NCBI RefSeq assembly: GCF_017315705.1
Contig: NZ_JAFLRF010000003.1
Span: 1-64,000, forward strand
Direction: 5' to 3'
DNA length: 64,000 bases
Origin: Trinickia mobilis
GTDB lineage: Bacteria > Pseudomonadota > Gammaproteobacteria > Burkholderiales > Burkholderiaceae
Of the stretch, positions 60,707 to 64,000 are shown in pieces. The notes beneath the pieces are model-generated. The model was given only the letters and a program-made list of their open reading frames with translations, searched no databases and was not told where the DNA came from. The stretch's first letter is position 1. Every line of letters starts with the position of its first letter. Position numbers and translations under genes: made by a program.

Positions 60707-61821
60707 GCCGGTGGCTTCCGAACAAAGATGCGGGTTTCGACTGACATCCCCGGCGAGATCCAGCGCAGCGCTTCGCCCGGGTTGTCGAACTCGATTTTGA
60801 CGGGCACGCGCTGCACGACTTTGACGAAGTTGCCCGTTGCGTTCTCCGGCGGAAGCAGCGCGAAGCGCGAACCCGTACCGCGCTGAATGCTGTCCACATG
60901 GCCGCGCAACCGCAAGTCTGGAAACGCATCGACGCGGATCGTCACCGGTTGTCCAGGACGCACGTCGGTCAGCTGCGTTTCCTTGTAGTTCGCAATCACA
61001 TAGAGCCGTTGCGGCACCACCGAAAGCAGCAATTGCCCCGGCTGTACGAAGTTGCCCGGCTCGACGCTCTTGCGCGCGACACTGCCGGCTTCGGTTGCGT
61101 AGATCTTCGTATACGACAGATTCAGCTCGGCCTGGGCAAGTGCCGCCCGGGCCTGTTCGACGGCTGCTTCAGCGGTGACGGCTTGCGAGCGGGCGAGCTT
61201 TGCCTGGGCCTGCGCTGCTTCGATCCGCACCTGCGACGCGACCACGGTTGCACGGTTGCTGGCCGCCGCCGCCTTGCCTTCGTCGACGCGTTCCGTGGAC
61301 ACAGCACGGATATCGGAGACGGACAGCAGGCGGCTCAGGTTCGCGTCAGCGAGCCGGGCGTTGGCTTGCGCGACGTCGAGCTCGGCGCGCTGTCTGGCGA
61401 CTTCCGCATCGGCAACGGGAATCTGGTCGCGGGCTTCTTGCAGCTTCCCTTCGGCATTCGCGAGATTCGCGCGGGCCTGGGACAGCGCGACCGCGTAGTC
61501 GCGCGGGTCCAGCTCGACCAGCAGCTCGCCGGCGGTCACCGGGCTGTTGTCGTCGACGTAGAGCTTCTGAACATAGGCCGGGACCTTCGGGATGATCGAC
61601 ACGACATGGGCTTCGACGTACGCGTCGTCGGTTTCTTTGCCGTAGAAAACAGGCACGAGGAAATACAGCGCGATCACGGCGATCACCACGAGACCCAGCA
61701 ACGCGAACAGCAGCGGGCGCCGGCTTGGCCCCGGCGCGGCGGTGGGCGGCGTGGGCGGCTGCGACGGTGCAGCCGGCGCGCGCGTCTCCGGCGGCTTCTC
61801 GACCGGCGGCGCCTGGTTCAT
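60685..61821 (-). CDS. HlyD/EmrA-type membrane-fusion protein
   Basis: A 378-residue adaptor: a Pro/Ala-rich cytoplasmic start, a membrane segment (LLFALLGLVVIAVIALYFLV), a lipoyl half (AYVQKLYVDDNSPVTAGELLVELDP), a coiled-coil hairpin at about 110-230 and the second lipoyl half (IYATEAGSVARKSVEPGNFVQPGQLLLSVVPQ). The barrel segment ends with VKIEFDNPGEALRWISPGMSVETRIFV. It links the inner-membrane MFS pump to the outer-membrane channel. Confidence 0.92.
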   Translation of the reverse strand: MNQAPPVEKPPETRAPAAPSQPPTPPTAAPGPSRRPLLFALLGLVVIAVIALYFLVPVFYGKETDDAYVEAHVVSIIPKVPAYVQKLYVDDNSPVTAGELLVELDPRDYAVALSQARANLANAEGKLQEARDQIPVADAEVARQRAELDVAQANARLADANLSRLLSVSDIRAVSTERVDEGKAAAASNRATVVASQVRIEAAQAQAKLARSQAVTAEAAVEQARAALAQAELNLSYTKIYATEAGSVARKSVEPGNFVQPGQLLLSVVPQRLYVIANYKETQLTDVRPGQPVTIRVDAFPDLRLRGHVDSIQRGTGSRFALLPPENATGNFVKVVQRVPVKIEFDNPGEALRWISPGMSVETRIFVRKPPAWLGFLN

Positions 61822-61896
61822 CGTGGTCCCCCGCCGGCAGTGCGGATCCGCGTAGCGGTGAAATCGATGGTATTGAGGGACTTCACGGCCTGTCCT

Positions 61897-63525
61897 TTAT
61901 TTGGATTGCACCGGAGTAGGCGGCACGATCGGCAGCACGCAGAGCGCGAGCACGCCGATGGCCGCCATGAATGCAAAGGCGTCGGCGTAGGCGAGCGTCG
62001 CCGCCTGGTGCGCACCTTGCTCTGCGAGCATGCGCACGGCAGCCTCTCGTCCTTCGAGCGGCGTATAGCCGGCGTGCGAAGTCAGCGTGCCGCCGACCGA
62101 TGAAAGCCACGCACGCGTCACCGAACTGTCCTGCCGCACGTGGTCGAACAGGCGCGACGAATGCAGGGTTTCCCGATGGGAGATCAGGATCGTGAGCACC
62201 GCAACGCCGAGCGACGCGCCGAACTGGCGAAACGTCATGTAGAGCGAGACGCCGTCGAGCAGCTTGTTCTGCTCGATCTTCGCAACGGTGCCGCTGCCCA
62301 CGGCCGGCAGCAACGGCGACAGGCAGCATGCGTAGAGCACGAGCGGCAGCGCGAAATACCAGCCGGGCGTGCCGGTCGTGAGCAGCCGGTTGAAGACGAC
62401 CATCGACGCGATCAGCATGACGAGCGCGAACGCGATCGCCTTGCGCTGGCCGACGCGCGCAATGAAGCCGACCATCAACGGGCGGATCGCGGCCGCACTG
62501 AGCGCGTAGACGCAGATGATCTGGCCGGTTTGCGTCGCGCTGTGTGTTTGCGACGACAGGTTGCGCAGAAACTCGGGCAGCACGAACAGGCTGCCCGACA
62601 GGATCATGCCGGTGAGGAGGCCAAGCAGCGCGGATGACAGCACGCGACGGTCGCGCAGCAAATCGAGGCACAGCAGCGGTGTGCGGTTCGCGGCGCTCGA
62701 TTGCCACGCGACGAACAGCACCAGTGCGGCAGCGGCGATCAGCGCGAGCGCGCGCAGGTGCGGCGAGCCGAACCAATCGTCGATCTCGCCGCGATTGAGG
62801 ATGATCTGAAGCGAAACCAGCGCGATAGCGAGCAGTGCGATGCCCGGCCAGTCGGTGGCGATCAGACGGTCCGACGAAGGCGCCGGAAGCTTCGGGAAAT
62901 AGCGGCCGATCAGCCACAGCGCGCCGGCCGCATACAGCAGATTGGGCAGGAAGATCAGCCGCCAGTTCGCGTGGTCGGTGATATAGCCGCTCGCCAGCAG
63001 GCCCGCAGCGCTCGACAGATAGAGGATCGTCGACACGCGCATCAGCGACGGGCTGCGCTGCGGCTTCGGCATCAGCACATAGATGCTCGCGCGCCACCAG
63101 ACGACGAGACCCGCCGCCGCGAGCCCTTGCAGCGCGCGCCAAAACAGCATCGAATCGAGGTCGGGCGACAGGGCGCAGCCCATCGACGTGGCCGCAAAGG
63201 CGACGACGGTGGCGAGCAGAAAGCGCTTGTAGCCAAAGTGCCCGGCCATCCAGATCGATACGGGCACACCGAGAAAAAGCGTGCAGCTATAGACGGTCAG
63301 CAGCCAGCTGGCCTCGTCGGCGGAGACGCCGAGCGTGCCGGTCAGATCGGCGAGCACGAGGTTCATGCTGTCGAACGTGTAGAACTCCATGCCGGTCGCG
63401 AGGCCAAGGCCGATCAGCAGCCACCGCGTATGGGCGGGCGCCAGTGCGGACGCCGCCGGCGGCGGTGCTGGCGGCGTGGCGGGATTCGGCGTGGACAGGG
63501 CCGCTTCGTTCATCATCGACGGCAA
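61897..63525 (-). CDS. MFS multidrug exporter, DHA2/EmrB type
   Basis: A 542-residue permease with 14 expected segments. It has family segments GLATGMEFYTFDSMNLVLADL, SVSADEASWLLTVYSCTLFLGVPVSIWMAGHFGYKR and ICVYALSAAAIRPLMVGFIARVGQRK. The start may be at 63525 or four codons later. It is the pump of the EmrAB/NodT-like tripartite system, exporting drugs, acids or aromatic compounds across both membranes. It lies 88 bases downstream of the isochorismatase-family gene, reading the same way. Confidence 0.9.
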   Translation of the reverse strand: MPSMMNEAALSTPNPATPPAPPPAASALAPAHTRWLLIGLGLATGMEFYTFDSMNLVLADLTGTLGVSADEASWLLTVYSCTLFLGVPVSIWMAGHFGYKRFLLATVVAFAATSMGCALSPDLDSMLFWRALQGLAAAGLVVWWRASIYVLMPKPQRSPSLMRVSTILYLSSAAGLLASGYITDHANWRLIFLPNLLYAAGALWLIGRYFPKLPAPSSDRLIATDWPGIALLAIALVSLQIILNRGEIDDWFGSPHLRALALIAAAALVLFVAWQSSAANRTPLLCLDLLRDRRVLSSALLGLLTGMILSGSLFVLPEFLRNLSSQTHSATQTGQIICVYALSAAAIRPLMVGFIARVGQRKAIAFALVMLIASMVVFNRLLTTGTPGWYFALPLVLYACCLSPLLPAVGSGTVAKIEQNKLLDGVSLYMTFRQFGASLGVAVLTILISHRETLHSSRLFDHVRQDSSVTRAWLSSVGGTLTSHAGYTPLEGREAAVRMLAEQGAHQAATLAYADAFAFMAAIGVLALCVLPIVPPTPVQSK

Positions 63526-63612
63526 GACAGGGCAGGCACGCGAAACGCCGCGCCGGGCCCGCAGACCGCTTACGGCCAGCGGGCCCGGCGCCGCATGGCG
63601 TGGGCCCGGGCG

Positions 63613-64000
63613 TCAGTGGCCCTCGCTGCCGCCGAACATCGTCTTCGCGTAGATCAGCCCGAGGCCATATGCGCCGCCATGGGCGATCGACGTGGCAACC
63701 GTCTGGTCGTAGGTTTCACCACGCGCCCAGTCGCGCTGCAGCTCGAGCAGGTACTGGAGAGACGTCATTGGGCGCGCGCCCGCCTGGATCATGCGCTCCA
63801 TCGCGCGCTCGTGCGCTTCGTCGGACACGTCGCCGCATGCATCGGCGATCACGTAGACCTCGAAGCCCTGGTCGAGCGCCGACAGCGCCGGGCCGACGAT
63901 GCACACCGACGTCCACAGGCCGGCCAGCACGATCCGGCCCTTGCCGATCGCATTCACGCGCTCTGCGATGCGCGGATCTTCCCAAGTGTTCATCGACGTG
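63613..64000 (-). CDS. Isochorismatase-family hydrolase (partial, cut by the window end)
   Basis: The C-terminal about 129 residues of a cysteine hydrolase. The frame continues past the window edge (residues before MNTWEDPR read TS, as usual in the family: R..TSMN.WEDP). The active-site region is GRIVLAGLWTSVCIVGPALSALD, with the nucleophile cysteine in TSVCI. The fold ends with FEVYVIADACGDVSDEAHERAMERMIQAGARPMTSLQYLLEL. YcaC-like hydrolases of this subgroup act on unknown amide or imide substrates. It is the first visible gene of the exporter transcript. Confidence 0.85.
   Translation of the reverse strand, partial: TSMNTWEDPRIAERVNAIGKGRIVLAGLWTSVCIVGPALSALDQGFEVYVIADACGDVSDEAHERAMERMIQAGARPMTSLQYLLELQRDWARGETYDQTVATSIAHGGAYGLGLIYAKTMFGGSEGH

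Noticed and set aside
61883-63142. A 419-residue minus-strand frame within the EmrB-type gene
   Set aside because: It is another frame on the same strand as the permease gene; the translation lacks membrane segments, while the permease frame shows all family motifs.
1-64000. CRISPR arrays, rRNA, tRNA or complete insertion sequences
   Set aside because: No regularly spaced repeats, no rRNA or tRNA-like stretch and no transposase with inverted ends were seen; only the integrase remnant points to mobile DNA.

Overview
The window looks like chromosomal accessory DNA of a Burkholderiaceae bacterium (Paraburkholderia, Caballeronia or Burkholderia type). The reasons are high-GC coding with strong third-position bias, a DUF4148 protein, a small DP-rich lipoprotein of a type common in that family, an OmpC-type porin, a periplasmic catalase followed by an ankyrin lipoprotein, and repeated IclR/LacI/AraC-controlled catabolic clusters. 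No rRNA, tRNA, complete insertion sequence or CRISPR array was seen. No database search or computation was run; all calls come from reading the sequence.

Layout. (1) 1-6.5 kb is a decayed, partly AT-rich stretch. It holds a TauE/SafE permease and a YnfA-type protein, each broken by one apparent frameshift, several small orphan secreted or lipoprotein genes, and a DUF4148 gene whose leader and start are duplicated about 820 bp downstream as a dead copy. (2) 6.5-16.1 kb has a secreted esterase, a heavy-metal RND efflux operon (adaptor, pump, outer-membrane channel) and a divergent response regulator/sensor kinase pair, with CusR-like palindromes between them. (3) 16.3-19.5 kb has an internally deleted hemA remnant and a katB-ankB-like pair with a candidate OxyR site. 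(4) 19.5-34.8 kb is a large catabolic cluster. An IclR regulator, biotin synthase and a beta-keto acid cleavage enzyme (BKACE) lie on the minus strand. On the plus strand are a three-part biotin-dependent carboxylase, a TauABC/SsuABC-like ABC transporter, a TauE/SafE exporter, a 3-hydroxybutyrate-dehydrogenase-like SDR, a SauS-like CoA-acylating aldehyde dehydrogenase, a second SDR and an MFS permease. (5) 34.8-46.5 kb starts with a phage-type integrase remnant. It then has an intradiol dioxygenase operon with a second BKACE, and a sugar-type ABC transporter, tied together by a LacI regulator and five copies of its likely operator. (6) 46.8-55.9 kb carries a porin, a periplasmic beta-propeller, a GlcG-like protein, a Tat-exported acetamidase/formamidase, an MFS permease, a FAH-family hydrolase, an AraC regulator and an alpha/beta hydrolase. 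(7) 56.3-64 kb has a large winged-helix/ATPase regulator and an EmrAB/NodT-type tripartite drug exporter, preceded at the right edge by a cut-off isochorismatase-family gene.

How it may work together. In cluster 4, a pyruvate-carboxylase-type carboxyltransferase could carboxylate a methyl ketone to a beta-keto acid. BKACE would then split that with acetyl-CoA into acetoacetate and an acyl-CoA. The SauS-like enzyme would convert the acyl-CoA to an aldehyde, and the SDR would handle acetoacetate or the parent alcohol. The sulfonate-type transporter, SauS-like enzyme and TauE exporter suggest a sulfonated ketone as substrate; this is a hypothesis. In cluster 5, an intradiol dioxygenase next to a BKACE suggests a beta-ketoadipate-type route in which BKACE replaces the usual CoA-transferase and thiolase.
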